A stretch of 64,000 nt of DNA from Oceanimonas pelagia (lineage in GTDB: Bacteria; Pseudomonadota; Gammaproteobacteria; Enterobacterales; Aeromonadaceae). This document shows positions 25,417 through 33,887 of the stretch, in pieces. The notes below the pieces were generated by a model. The model saw only the letters and a program-made list of their open reading frames with translations. It ran no database searches and was not told the DNA's origin. Both the position numbers and the translations under genes were made by a program. Position 1 is the first letter of the stretch. Every line of letters starts with the position of its first letter. The DNA lies in the NCBI RefSeq assembly GCF_030849025.1, contig NZ_CP118224.1, forward strand, positions 101,001-165,000, written 5' to 3'.

Positions 25417-27357
25417 ATGGAAGGATGTAACATGCGCCGCTGGCTGTTGCCGCTGCTGACCCTTGTTTTACTGCTGCCCGGGCTGGCCCGGGCCGATGGC
25501 CCCACCCTTGATGCCCCGGCCCTGGTGCTGAAGGGCATTCCCTTTGAAGTAACGGTCACCGGCACCGGGCCGCTGTGGCTGGTGCAGGAAGACAACCGCC
25601 AGCCGGTGACGCTTGAGAACGGCGAAGCGACCATAGCGCTGGTGACTCAGGCCGACAGCCTGACGCTCAGCCTGCAGAGCGAGGCCGGCATGGTGCTGGC
25701 CGAAGCGGCCAGCTCGGCCATTGCCGCCTGGCTGTCGGTGGTGCCGGCGCTGCTGGCCATCGTGCTGGCGTTGGCGTTCCGGCAGGTGATACTGGCGCTG
25801 TTCGTGGCCATCTGCTGTGGCGGCTGGCTGGGTTATGGTCTGGCCGGCGACAAGCTGCTCAGCAGTGTACTCGACTCGGTGAATGTGCACGTGCTGGCCG
25901 CCGCCAGCGACGCCGAGCATATGTCGGTGGTGCTGTTCTGCCTGCTGATCGGCGGCATGGTGGGCATTATTTCCCGCAACGGCGGCACCGTGGGCATTGC
26001 CCGGCACATTACCCGCTTTGTGCGCGGCCGGCGCAGCGCCCAGACCACCACGGGGCTGCTGGGTACCGCCATTTTCTTTGACGACTACGCCAATGCGCTG
26101 ATTGTCGGCAATACCATGCGCAACATTACCGACCGGCTGCGCATCTCCCGGGAAAAGCTGGCCTATCTGGTGGACTCCACCGCCGCCCCGGTATCGGCCA
26201 TTTTGCTGGTGACTACCTGGATCGGTTTTCAGGTAGGGCTGATTGACGAGGCCCTCGGGCTGGTGGACGGCTTTGACGGCTCCGCTTACGGGGTGTTTAT
26301 GGCCTCCATCAGCTACAGCTTTTATCCCATTCTGGCGCTGGTGTTCGTGTTTATGATCAGCCTCAGCGGCCGGGACTTTGGCCCCATGCTCAGGGCCGAG
26401 CAGCGGGCGGTTCGCCAGCAAGCAGAGGCGGACGATGAACTGACCGACCGGGAAGCCATTGCCGAGGAAGCCAGCATCGACGCCAAGCCGGGCATTCCTC
26501 ACCGCGCGCTGAACGCCATTATTCCCATGACGGTGCTGGTGCTCACCACCCTTGGCGGCATCTGGTACACCGGCATGAGCGAGCTGGGCTTTCCCGCCGA
26601 GGCCGGCCTGCGCGACGTGTTTGGCAACAGCGACTCTTTTACCGCCATGATGTGGGGCTCGCTGCTCAGTACCCTGGTGGCGCTGGTGATGACCCGCATT
26701 CAGGGCCTGCTGAGCATGGACGAGGCCGCCCATTACTGGTTTGAAGGCGTGAAGTCGATGCTGCTGCCCATCACCATTCTGATGATGGCCTGGGCGCTGT
26801 CGTCGGTGAATGAGACCCTGAACACCAGCGACTACCTGGTGAGCGTGCTCAGCGACAGCCTGCAGCCGGAGCTGATTCCGGTGAGCGTGTTTGTGCTGTC
26901 GGCCTTTACCGCCTTTGCCACCGGCTCGTCCTGGGGCGTCATGGGCATTATGATGCCCCTGGTGGTGCCCCTGGCCTGGGCGGTGCTGCAGCACCATGGC
27001 CTGGCCGGCGACCCGGACGCCATGCACCTGTTCTATGCCTCGGTGGCGGCGGTGCTGGCCGGCGCGGTGTGGGGAGATCATTGTTCGCCCCTGGCCGAGA
27101 CCACCCTGCTGGCCGCCATGGCCTCGGGCTGTGGCCTGGTGGAGCATGTGCGCACCCAGTTGCCCTATGCGCTGTTTGTGGGGGTAATCGCCACCCTGTT
27201 TGGTGTGGTGCCGGTGGCCTACGGCATGCCCTGGTGGCTGGGCATTATCATCTGCACCCTGGCCATGGCCGCCGGTCTGCGCCTGCTGGGCCGGCGTGCC
27301 GATGAGGGAGAAGGTGAGCCGGAGAGCACAGTGAGCGCCGAAACCGCAGCATTATAA
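25417..27357 (+). CDS. NhaC-family transporter with N-terminal periplasmic domain
   Basis: The 646-residue protein starts with a signal-like segment (RRWLLPLLTLVLLLPGLARA) and about 75 residues of soluble beta-rich sequence before some twelve helices. FFDDYANALIVGNTMRNITD and LAYLVDSTAAPVSAILLVTT match the NhaC-family core and the paralog at 16457-17896. ATG 25417 has AGGAG, but ATG 25432 with AAGGA is equally good and gives a cleaner signal peptide. Its place after puuA suggests uptake of putrescine or a related amine; substrate is inference. Confidence 0.87.
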   Translation: MEGCNMRRWLLPLLTLVLLLPGLARADGPTLDAPALVLKGIPFEVTVTGTGPLWLVQEDNRQPVTLENGEATIALVTQADSLTLSLQSEAGMVLAEAASSAIAAWLSVVPALLAIVLALAFRQVILALFVAICCGGWLGYGLAGDKLLSSVLDSVNVHVLAAASDAEHMSVVLFCLLIGGMVGIISRNGGTVGIARHITRFVRGRRSAQTTTGLLGTAIFFDDYANALIVGNTMRNITDRLRISREKLAYLVDSTAAPVSAILLVTTWIGFQVGLIDEALGLVDGFDGSAYGVFMASISYSFYPILALVFVFMISLSGRDFGPMLRAEQRAVRQQAEADDELTDREAIAEEASIDAKPGIPHRALNAIIPMTVLVLTTLGGIWYTGMSELGFPAEAGLRDVFGNSDSFTAMMWGSLLSTLVALVMTRIQGLLSMDEAAHYWFEGVKSMLLPITILMMAWALSSVNETLNTSDYLVSVLSDSLQPELIPVSVFVLSAFTAFATGSSWGVMGIMMPLVVPLAWAVLQHHGLAGDPDAMHLFYASVAAVLAGAVWGDHCSPLAETTLLAAMASGCGLVEHVRTQLPYALFVGVIATLFGVVPVAYGMPWWLGIIICTLAMAAGLRLLGRRADEGEGEPESTVSAETAAL

Positions 27358-27384
27358 TCAGCGCCCTGTCATCACGCGCCGTAA

Positions 27385-27417
27385 GCCGGAAGTGCATTAT
27401 TTCAACGCACTTCCGGC
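27385..27417 (+). terminator. Rho-independent terminator of the puuA-transporter unit
   Basis: An 11-bp stem GCCGGAAGTGC / GCACTTCCGGC is followed at once by GTTTTT. Confidence 0.9.
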
Positions 27418-27505
27418 GTTTTTATCGTGTTAACATGGCGCTTTGTGATGACGTTTCCGGCTGCCCGGATCCGGGCGCTGTCTTTTTGTTTTCAGGAGTA
27501 AGTTC

Positions 27506-27994
27506 ATGAAGATGCTGCGTAATGCCGTCGCTTCCCTGTTGCTGCTCGGCGCCACCGGCGCCCTGGCCCACGAATATGAACAGGGTGGATTGCATATTGA
27601 GCACCCCTGGAGTCGTCCGGTTCCGCCCATGGCGGTGAACGGCAGCGCCTATCTGGTGATCAACAACCACGGCCAGGCCGGTGATGTGCTGCTGGGGGCC
27701 AGCACGCCCCTGGCCGAGCGGGTGGAAATACATACTCATGTGATGGACGGCGACATGATGAAAATGCGCCAGCTCGACAACCTGCCGGTGCCGGCGGGGG
27801 AAGCGGTAACCCTGGCGCCGGGCGGTCATCACCTGATGCTGATGGGGCTGAAACAGGCGCCCCAGCTGGGCGAGCGTTTTCCGCTGACCCTGCAGTTTGA
27901 GCAGGCCGGTGAGGTGCAGGTGGAGATTTCGGTGGATGCCAGAGCTCCCCAGCCGGTGAAAAAGGCCAGCGATAAAGGCCATCACCACCACTAA
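27506..27994 (+). CDS. PCu(A)C periplasmic copper chaperone
   Basis: The 162-residue protein has a signal peptide (cleaved near ALAHEY) and the copper-site pattern of PCuAC: HTHVMDGDMMKMRQLDN and GGHHLMLMGLK (H(M)x10Mx21HxM). It delivers Cu(I) to cytochrome oxidase or buffers periplasmic copper. The C-terminus ends in KASDKGHHHH, an extra metal-binding tail. GGAG precedes the ATG; the gene stands alone between two terminators. Confidence 0.92.
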   Translation: MKMLRNAVASLLLLGATGALAHEYEQGGLHIEHPWSRPVPPMAVNGSAYLVINNHGQAGDVLLGASTPLAERVEIHTHVMDGDMMKMRQLDNLPVPAGEAVTLAPGGHHLMLMGLKQAPQLGERFPLTLQFEQAGEVQVEISVDARAPQPVKKASDKGHHHH

Positions 27995-27998
27995 TCAC

Positions 27999-28022
27999 AA
28001 AAGGGGCCGGCAGGCCCCTTTT
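27999..28022. terminator. Bidirectional terminator
   Basis: AAAAGGGGCC-GGCA-GGCCCCTTTT lies between the convergent PCuAC and CoA-binding genes and works for both strands. Confidence 0.88.
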
Positions 28023-28025
28023 GCA

Positions 28026-28442
28026 TCACCCCAGCAGCGCCCGGTGGGCTACCTTGATGCAGCAATCTTCCACGTATTCCAGCTCGGCCTCGGCGGCGGC
28101 TTCCGCGGCGGCCTGGCTGATCACGCCTTCCTGCAACCACAGGCACAGTGCCTCGTGCTCAATGGCATCCAGGGCAATGTCGGCGGCAAACTCGCCCCTG
28201 CGGAACACATTAACCAGCTGCACCGGTTGATCCAGGTCTTCCAGACCCGAGACGCAGGTCTCCCCCAGGATCACGGCGCCGGCCAGCTGAGGATTGACCG
28301 GATATACCCGGTAACCCTGCTGCTGCAGGTATTCCATCACCTGATAGCTGGCCCGCTCGGGTCGGTTGGATGCCCCCACCAGGGCGATATTGCGAGTGTC
28401 GGAAAGAATACGTTTCAGGCGTTGCTGCTCAAGCGCATCCAT
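28026..28442 (-). CDS. CoA-binding domain protein (YccU-like)
   Basis: The 138-residue single CoA_binding Rossmann domain begins NIALVGASNRPERASYQVME and contains LWLQEGVISQAAAEAAAEAE. It resembles YccU, a small protein that binds CoA thioesters and may regulate acylation. AGGAAA precedes the start. It lies downstream of the pirin gene on the same strand (29 bp) and may share its transcript. Confidence 0.9.
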   Translation of the reverse strand: MDALEQQRLKRILSDTRNIALVGASNRPERASYQVMEYLQQQGYRVYPVNPQLAGAVILGETCVSGLEDLDQPVQLVNVFRRGEFAADIALDAIEHEALCLWLQEGVISQAAAEAAAEAELEYVEDCCIKVAHRALLG

Positions 28443-28471
28443 GATGATTTCCTGCTGACTGAAAATGCCTT

Positions 28472-29317
28472 TTATACCAGTTTGCCGGCCCGGTAATCCA
28501 TGATCGCCTGCTCGATTTCCGCCTGTGTGTTCATCACAAAGGGCCCGTATTGCGCCACTGGCTCATTAAGTGGCCGGCCTGCCAGCAACAGCAGCCGGCC
28601 ACCGTTGGCGCCGGCCTTGAGTGCCAGGGTGTCGCCGGCACCCAGCAGGGCACTTTGCTTTTGCGGCAGTAACTGCTCACCGACACCGACTTCGCCCTCA
28701 AACGAATACAGCAGGGCGCTGAGCGCCTTTGCCAAGGGCAGGTTCAGCCGTTCGCCGGCGGCGAGGCGAATATCGGCGATCAGCGGCCGAGTATGCTCGC
28801 TGTGGATGGGGCCTTGCCAGGTGGTGCCGGCCAGGGTCAGTTTTCCTGCCAGCAGCACCAGTTCGCCGCCTTCTGCAAGGGGAATGCGGGGCAGTTGCGC
28901 GGCGGCAATGTCCTGATAGCGGGCCGGCTGCATCTTGAGCGCCGCCGGCAGGTTCAGCCAGATCTGAAAGCCCTGCATGCGACCGGCTTCCTGCTGGGGC
29001 ATTTCCGAATGGATTACCCCCCGGCCGGCGGTCATCCACTGCACGTCGCCGGGGTGCAGATGGCCTTCGTTGCCCATGTGATCCCGGTGCAGCATGTGAC
29101 CGTCGAGCATGTAGGTGATGGTTTCAAAGCCCCGGTGTGGATGATCGGGAAAGCCGGCCAGGTAGTCGGCGGCCTCATCCGAGGCGAAGTGATCCATCAT
29201 CAGAAAGGGATCCATGCGTTGGCCGGGGTGCTGGCCGAGCACCCGGCGCAGGCGCACGCCGGCACCGTCCTGTGTGTCCAGGGCCGGGTAAGTTTCGGTA
29301 ATGGTTCGTGCGCTCAT
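28472..29317 (-). CDS. Pirin family protein
   Basis: The start at 29317 has AAGGAG; 281 residues. The N-terminal cupin carries the metal ligands of pirins (HPHRGFETITYML and IHSEMPQQEAGRMQGFQIWL). Bacterial pirins bind iron and some, like YhhW, oxidise quercetin; others modulate central metabolism. It is 14 bp after the glutathionyl-hydroquinone reductase gene, so a redox or quinone link is plausible. Confidence 0.9.
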   Translation of the reverse strand: MSARTITETYPALDTQDGAGVRLRRVLGQHPGQRMDPFLMMDHFASDEAADYLAGFPDHPHRGFETITYMLDGHMLHRDHMGNEGHLHPGDVQWMTAGRGVIHSEMPQQEAGRMQGFQIWLNLPAALKMQPARYQDIAAAQLPRIPLAEGGELVLLAGKLTLAGTTWQGPIHSEHTRPLIADIRLAAGERLNLPLAKALSALLYSFEGEVGVGEQLLPQKQSALLGAGDTLALKAGANGGRLLLLAGRPLNEPVAQYGPFVMNTQAEIEQAIMDYRAGKLV

Positions 29318-29331
29318 AATGCGGCTCCTTA

Positions 29332-30315
29332 CTAAAAGCGGGTGTCCCGGTCGTGGGCCTGCCACCAGTCCTGCTGCGGCCCTACGGAGATGATGCCACT
29401 CGGGTTGAGGGTGGTGTGGCTGCGAAAATAGTGATGGCGAATGTGCGCCATGTTCAGCGTGCCGGCCACGCCGGGTTGCTGGTAAAGATCGCGTAAAAAG
29501 CCATACAGGTTGGGATAATCAGAGATACGGCGGCGATCGCACTTGAAGTGGGTGTGATACACCGCATCAAAGCGGGCCAGGGTGGTCCACAGCCGAATGT
29601 CCGCCTCGGTCAGCCGGTCACCCAGCAGCCAGCGCTGGCGGCCCAGGCGCTGCTCCAGTTCGTCCAGGGTGGCAAACAGCGGCTCGATGGCCTCGTCGTA
29701 GGCGGCCTGGGCGGTGGCGAAACCGGCCTTGTATACGCCGTTGTTCACCTTGTCATAAATGACCCGGTTCAGGGCGTCGATGTCATTCCTGAGCTCGTCG
29801 GGATAGTAGTCTCCTTCGGCGGCGCCCACGGCATCAAAGGCGCTGTTGAACATGCGAATAATGTCTGCCGACTCGTTGCTGACAATGGTCTGGCGCTGCT
29901 TGTCCCACAGCAGGGGCACGGTCACCCGGCCCGAATAGCGCGGTTCGGCGCGAGTGTAAAGCTGGTGCAGGTACTGGTGGCCGTAAAGCCGATCGCCGGT
30001 GGCGCCGTCGAAGTCGGCGGCAAAGGTCCAGCCGTGCTCCTGCATTAACGGGTGCACCACCGACACCGTGACGGCATCTTCCAGCCCCTTCAGCCGGCGC
30101 AGGAGCAGGGTGCGGTGAGCCCAGGGGCAGGCCAGAGACACATAAAGATGATAGCGGCCCGGCTCGGCGGCAAAGCCGCCCTCACCGCTGGGGCCGGGGT
30201 CGCCGTTCGCGGTGAGCCAGTGTCTGAACCGGCTCTCACTGCGCTCAAATCGGCCCTCGTTCTTGTCGGTGTCGTACCAGACGTCGTGCCAGACGCCGTC
30301 GATCAGCTTGCCCAT
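29332..30315 (-). CDS. yqjG: Glutathionyl-hydroquinone reductase (YqjG/ECM4 type)
   Basis: The 327-residue Xi-class glutathione transferase has the active-site cysteine in VSLACPWAHRTLLLRRLKGL and conserved blocks MQEHGWTFAAD, VPLLWDKQRQTIVSNESADI and GDRLTEADIRLWTTLARFD. It reduces glutathionyl-hydroquinones, returning hydroquinone and GSSG. It is first of a likely operon with pirin and the CoA-binding gene. Confidence 0.93.
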   Translation of the reverse strand: MGKLIDGVWHDVWYDTDKNEGRFERSESRFRHWLTANGDPGPSGEGGFAAEPGRYHLYVSLACPWAHRTLLLRRLKGLEDAVTVSVVHPLMQEHGWTFAADFDGATGDRLYGHQYLHQLYTRAEPRYSGRVTVPLLWDKQRQTIVSNESADIIRMFNSAFDAVGAAEGDYYPDELRNDIDALNRVIYDKVNNGVYKAGFATAQAAYDEAIEPLFATLDELEQRLGRQRWLLGDRLTEADIRLWTTLARFDAVYHTHFKCDRRRISDYPNLYGFLRDLYQQPGVAGTLNMAHIRHHYFRSHTTLNPSGIISVGPQQDWWQAHDRDTRF

Positions 30316-30474
30316 GGAATGCTCCTGTCACAATAACCACATGAGTCATTATGGCGGGGTGATTTCGAGCATATAGCGGGAATATTCGAGCCGGCTGTTC
30401 AAAAAATATGAATGGGAGTTATTCGGAGCACGGACGATATGCCAGTGCTCCAACATTAATGGCAGGGGTTACTA

Positions 30475-30909
30475 TCAGTAAAACTGACGTAACCACTGCG
30501 CCAGCTGGCCGGCCGGCAGGGCGCCGGACTGGCGGGCGATTTCCTTTCCGTCCTTAAAGGCGATCAGGGTGGGAATGGAGCGAATGCCAAAACGTGCTGC
30601 CGCCTGCTGATGTGCCTCGGTATTGAGCTTGGCCAGCCGCAGCCGGCCGGCGAGCTCGCCGGCGGCGGCCTCAAACACCGGCGCCATCATCTTGCAGGGG
30701 CCGCACCAGGGCGCCCAGAAGTCGATGACGAGCGGCAGGCTTTCGTTGGCAAGCAGCCGGTCAAGCCGGGAGCCGTCCAGCTCCAGGGCCGTGGCGGGGG
30801 TCAGTGCCGCCTTGCATTTGCCGCATTTGGGGCCCTGTTGCAGGCGCTCGGTTGGCACCCGGTTACGGGCCTGACAGGCCGGGCACACAAGGTAATGTTC
30901 GCTCATCAC
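30475..30909 (-). CDS. trxC: Thioredoxin 2
   Basis: The 144-residue protein has the zinc-binding N-terminal extension of TrxC (C9-x2-C12 and C29-x2-C32) and the thioredoxin active site WAPWCGPCK (C69, C72). It reduces protein disulfides and is typically induced by oxidative stress. The start overlaps the stop of the META lipoprotein gene (ATGATG), indicating an operon ldhA-META-trxC. Confidence 0.95.
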   Translation of the reverse strand: MMSEHYLVCPACQARNRVPTERLQQGPKCGKCKAALTPATALELDGSRLDRLLANESLPLVIDFWAPWCGPCKMMAPVFEAAAGELAGRLRLAKLNTEAHQQAAARFGIRSIPTLIAFKDGKEIARQSGALPAGQLAQWLRQFY

Positions 30910-31316
30910 TGCATCCAGTCGGCCAGTTCATAGGTCAGGGTGTGTTGCTCGCCCTTCAGCTCCAGCTGCTTGCCGTCGTGGCTGACTACGGCGCCCCTGG
31001 TGAGGGTGTTGAGCACGGCGGTTTCCACTTTCTGGGCGTCCGGCGCACAGGCCATTTGAGTGCTTGCCAGGGGCTCGGCCCTGAGTACGCCCCGCTCCAG
31101 GCTGGCCTTGCCAAAGAAGCGGTTACAGCCCGCCTGGCCGTTGATGGAGAAGTGCTCGCCAATTTCCAGCTCCGACTGAATATCGGCATTCACGGCCACG
31201 CCGTCGACGGCGGCCAGCTTCCAGTGGTGATGCTGCAGATCCGATTCAACCACTTTCAGGCCGCCGCTGCAGGCGGTGAGCAGCAGGGCGGTGGTGGCGG
31301 CAAGGGCGAGTTTCAT
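30906..31316 (-). CDS. hslJ: META-domain lipoprotein (HslJ-like)
   Basis: Start at 31316 gives 136 residues with a lipoprotein signal (MKLALAATTALLLTACSGG; lipobox LTAC). The META domain includes SINGQAGCNRFFGKA and STQMACAPDAQKVE, with the pair of conserved cysteines. HslJ relates to heat shock and novobiocin resistance in E. coli, where hslJ also neighbours ldhA, as here. Longer in-frame starts would add a non-signal extension. Confidence 0.88.
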   Translation of the reverse strand: MKLALAATTALLLTACSGGLKVVESDLQHHHWKLAAVDGVAVNADIQSELEIGEHFSINGQAGCNRFFGKASLERGVLRAEPLASTQMACAPDAQKVETAVLNTLTRGAVVSHDGKQLELKGEQHTLTYELADWMQ

Positions 31317-31326
31317 TGAGTGCTCC

Positions 31327-32316
31327 TTAGTTGATCTTGTTATCGCAGGGCCGGCCATCGGCCAGGCATTGCAGGTTGTCGAGGGTGACCTGAGCGATGG
31401 CGGACAGAGCTTCATTCGTTAAAAAGGCCTGGTGACCGGTGAGAATGACGTTGGGGTAGGCTGAAAGCAAGTGAAAGGTATCGTCCTGAATGATCTCGCA
31501 GGACTTGTCTTCAAAGAACAGGTGCTCTTCCTCTTCGTATACATCCAGCCCTAGGTGGCCGATTTTACCACTGTTGATGGCCTCAATCGCGTCCCGTGCG
31601 TTGAGCAGGCCGCCCCGGCTGGTGTTGATGATCATCACCCCGTCCTTCATTTGCGCAAAGCTGTGCCGGTTGAGCAGGTGATGATTGTCGGGAGTGAGCG
31701 GGCAGTGCAGGCTGATCACGTCCGACTCGGCAAACAGCCGCGCCAGTGGCACGTATTGGGCACCCAGCGCCAGCACGGCCTCATCCTGCACCGGGTCGTG
31801 CACCAGCAGGGTCATGCCCAGGCCCTTGAGAATGCGCAGGGTGGCCAGGCCGATTTTGCCGGCGCCGATAATGCCGGCGGTTTTGCCGTGCATATTGAAG
31901 CCGACCATGCCATTGAGGGAGAAATTGGCGTCCCGGGTGCGTTGATAGGCCTTGTGAATATGGCGGTTGAGGGTGAGCATCAGGCCCACCGTGTGCTCGG
32001 CCACCGCCTCGGGGGAGTAGGCGGGCACCCGCACCACCGCCACACCGGCCGCGGCGGCGGCCTGCAAGTCAACATTGTTGTAGCCGGCGCAGCGCAGGGC
32101 AATGCATTTGACGCCGCCCTTGGCCAGGGTACGGATCACGCCCGCATCCAGGTGATCGTTAACGAACACGCACACGGCGTCAAACCCCCGCCCCAGCACC
32201 GCGGTGTCGGCGTTCAGGCCGGCGTCGAGCCAGGTAATGTCAAAGCCGTGATGGCGGTTTTGTGCAACAAAGGGCGCCTGCATATAGGGACGAGCGCTGA
32301 AAAAGGCGATTTTCAT
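31327..32316 (-). CDS. ldhA: Fermentative D-lactate dehydrogenase
   Basis: The 329-residue D-2-hydroxyacid dehydrogenase shows the NAD-binding GKTAGIIGAGKIGLATLRIL, substrate-binding RCAGYNNVDL, catalytic Arg in INTSRGGLLNARD and His in TGHQAFLTNEAL. Its length and sequence match LdhA, which reduces pyruvate to D-lactate under anaerobic conditions. It leads the operon with the hslJ-like gene (10 bp) and trxC. Confidence 0.93.
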   Translation of the reverse strand: MKIAFFSARPYMQAPFVAQNRHHGFDITWLDAGLNADTAVLGRGFDAVCVFVNDHLDAGVIRTLAKGGVKCIALRCAGYNNVDLQAAAAAGVAVVRVPAYSPEAVAEHTVGLMLTLNRHIHKAYQRTRDANFSLNGMVGFNMHGKTAGIIGAGKIGLATLRILKGLGMTLLVHDPVQDEAVLALGAQYVPLARLFAESDVISLHCPLTPDNHHLLNRHSFAQMKDGVMIINTSRGGLLNARDAIEAINSGKIGHLGLDVYEEEEHLFFEDKSCEIIQDDTFHLLSAYPNVILTGHQAFLTNEALSAIAQVTLDNLQCLADGRPCDNKIN

Positions 32317-32470
32317 GAAAGGGGCGGCTCCGTTTGCCGGTGGGGTTGTAAGGAGTATTGGGCCTGCTGGCGGGCTTTTTCAAGCCTGATGCCCGATCGG
32401 CGCGGGAATGCCTTGCCCGGCAGGATAAATGATGTTTCTATGTGAAGGTATTTTCACCAAAGGAATGACG

Positions 32471-33172
32471 ATGCAGGTTACGCTTCTTACCGGCAAGGCC
32501 AGGTCGCTGGCGCCGGGCATTGACAGTGCCATCGACAAACGACCGGTCGACGCCGCCCTGTTTTGCGGTGTCAACGGACTGGAAGGGGATGTGCAGGTTT
32601 CAACCCGTTTTCACGGCGGCCCGGAGCGGGCGCTGCACTATTATCCGGCCGAGCATTATCCGGTGTGGCGGCAGTGGTTTGCAGGCATGGGGCTGAGCGG
32701 GCGCTGCGAGTTGCTGGTGCCCGGTGCCTTTGGAGAAAACCTGTCCGGCACCGGGCTGGCTGAAGACACCGCCTGCATTGGTGACATATACCGGCTGGGC
32801 GAGGCCCTGGTGCAGATCAGCCAGCCACGCTCGCCCTGCCACAAGCTCAATGCCCGTTTCGGTCACGACTTTTTCTCGGTACTGATGCAGGCCAACGGCC
32901 GCACCGGCTGGTTGTTGCGGGTGCTAGAAGAAGGCAGGGTGGCTTCCCCTGCTTCCCTGGTGCTGATGGCGCGGCCCTGTCCTGCCATGCCGGTAAAGCG
33001 GGCCGGCGATATAGTGTTCAACCGTGGCTTCGATGCCGACGGCTTGCGTGAACTGGCCGCCACCGAGCAATTATCCGCCAACTGGCGCAAAAAAGCGGCG
33101 GATTATCTGGCCGCCGGCCGGGTGGATGACTGGACCATGCGGTTATTGGGTCCAAAAGCGGATTTTGGATGA
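32471..33172 (+). CDS. MOSC domain protein (YiiM-like)
   Basis: The start at 32471 follows AAGGA at 6-7 bases; 233 residues. The MOSC core contains RFHGGPERALHYYPAEHY, PGAFGENLSGTGL and the putative molybdenum-ligand cysteine in SQPRSPCHKLNARFG. YiiM proteins bind molybdopterin cofactor and reduce N-hydroxylated compounds. It is a single gene before a tRNA. Confidence 0.9.
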   Translation: MQVTLLTGKARSLAPGIDSAIDKRPVDAALFCGVNGLEGDVQVSTRFHGGPERALHYYPAEHYPVWRQWFAGMGLSGRCELLVPGAFGENLSGTGLAEDTACIGDIYRLGEALVQISQPRSPCHKLNARFGHDFFSVLMQANGRTGWLLRVLEEGRVASPASLVLMARPCPAMPVKRAGDIVFNRGFDADGLRELAATEQLSANWRKKAADYLAAGRVDDWTMRLLGPKADFG

Positions 33173-33222
33173 AAAAGGGCTTGCAAGGGGGGCGGCGTTT
33201 CTGTAAATTCTCGCCCCGTTAA

Positions 33223-33299
<77 letters not shown>

Positions 33300-33306
33300 G
33301 ATTCTC

Positions 33307-33338
33307 AAAAAAGCCTCGCAGCAATGCGAGGCTTTTTT
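33307..33338. terminator. Strong terminator after tRNA-Pro
   Basis: A 14-bp perfect stem AAAAAAGCCTCGCA / TGCGAGGCTTTTTT with a GCAA tetraloop, followed by GTTTTTC. Confidence 0.95.
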
Positions 33339-33360
33339 GTTTTTCTGCACATGAAAAACC

Positions 33361-33382
33361 AAAGGGGCCGTTTGGCCCCTTT
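33361..33382 (-). terminator. Terminator of the S4-domain gene
   Basis: AAAGGGGCC-GTTT-GGCCCCTTT stands 5 bp after the stop of the minus-strand S4 gene. Confidence 0.8.
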
Positions 33383-33387
33383 TTGCT

Positions 33388-33603
33388 TTATTCGCTGACG
33401 GTCACCGTCTGGCCGTTGAAATGAACAACCTGGCCCGCCACTATCTTGCAGCGCTTGCGTACTTCCACCTGGCCGTTCACGGTCACGGCGCCTTCGTCGA
33501 TCACCGCCTTGGCCATGGCGCCCGAGTCGCACCAGCCCAGCACCTTCAGCAGGTTGCACAGAGGAATAAAGTCGTTGCCTTCCAGGCTGAATGTTTCGCT
33601 CAT
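33388..33603 (-). CDS. ybcJ: S4 RNA-binding domain protein (YbcJ-like)
   Basis: This 71-residue protein is a lone S4 domain: [34 protein letters not shown] and [16 protein letters not shown]. coli YbcJ has the same length and fold and binds RNA; its target is not clear. AGAGAACG precedes the ATG. Confidence 0.93.
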   Translation of the reverse strand: MSETFSLEGNDFIPLCNLLKVLGWCDSGAMAKAVIDEGAVTVNGQVEVRKRCKIVAGQVVHFNGQTVTVSE

Positions 33604-33636
33604 GAACGTTCTCTTTAATGGTGGTTTAGTTTGGTT

Positions 33637-33665
33637 GTAAGTTTAAAAATAGTTTTAAATCTTAC
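33637..33665. promoter_or_regulatory. AT-rich imperfect palindrome, putative operator
   Basis: GTAAG-TTTAAAA and TTTTAAA-T-CTTAC form an inverted repeat with one unpaired base around an ATAG centre. It sits in the 284-bp gap between the divergent S4 and aminotransferase genes, which is locally much richer in A+T than its surroundings. The rest of this gap has a GC-rich stretch (33785-33810) with no recognised RNA motif. Confidence 0.4.
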
Positions 33666-33887
33666 ACTTTTGCTTAATTCGTAGTTTGGGTGATGGTTTT
33701 TTTGCTGTTTCTCAAAAGATTGGGCATCATTATTGCTTTCAAACCGTATTGCCTGCCGCGTATCTGTGTGTACTCACCCTGTCAGGAGGCCTGGCCCCGC
33801 CGGGGGAGCTATGTCATTCTTGAGTCGGTGCCGGTGGTGCGCTTGCGGCCCTGTTTTCAGAACCAGTTACTTTATCTAGAGGTGATT

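Noticed and set aside
25468..27147. A 559-codon open frame opposite the NhaC-family transporter, and similar long frames opposite other genes (for example 16604-18115 and 46143-47582)
   Set aside because: All lack recognisable domains and show the same low-complexity His/Gly/Gln composition as other antisense shadows.
33666..33887. Riboswitch in the aminotransferase leader
   Set aside because: Checked by eye against TPP, cobalamin, glycine and SAM consensus elements without a match; only a short GC-rich stem is seen.
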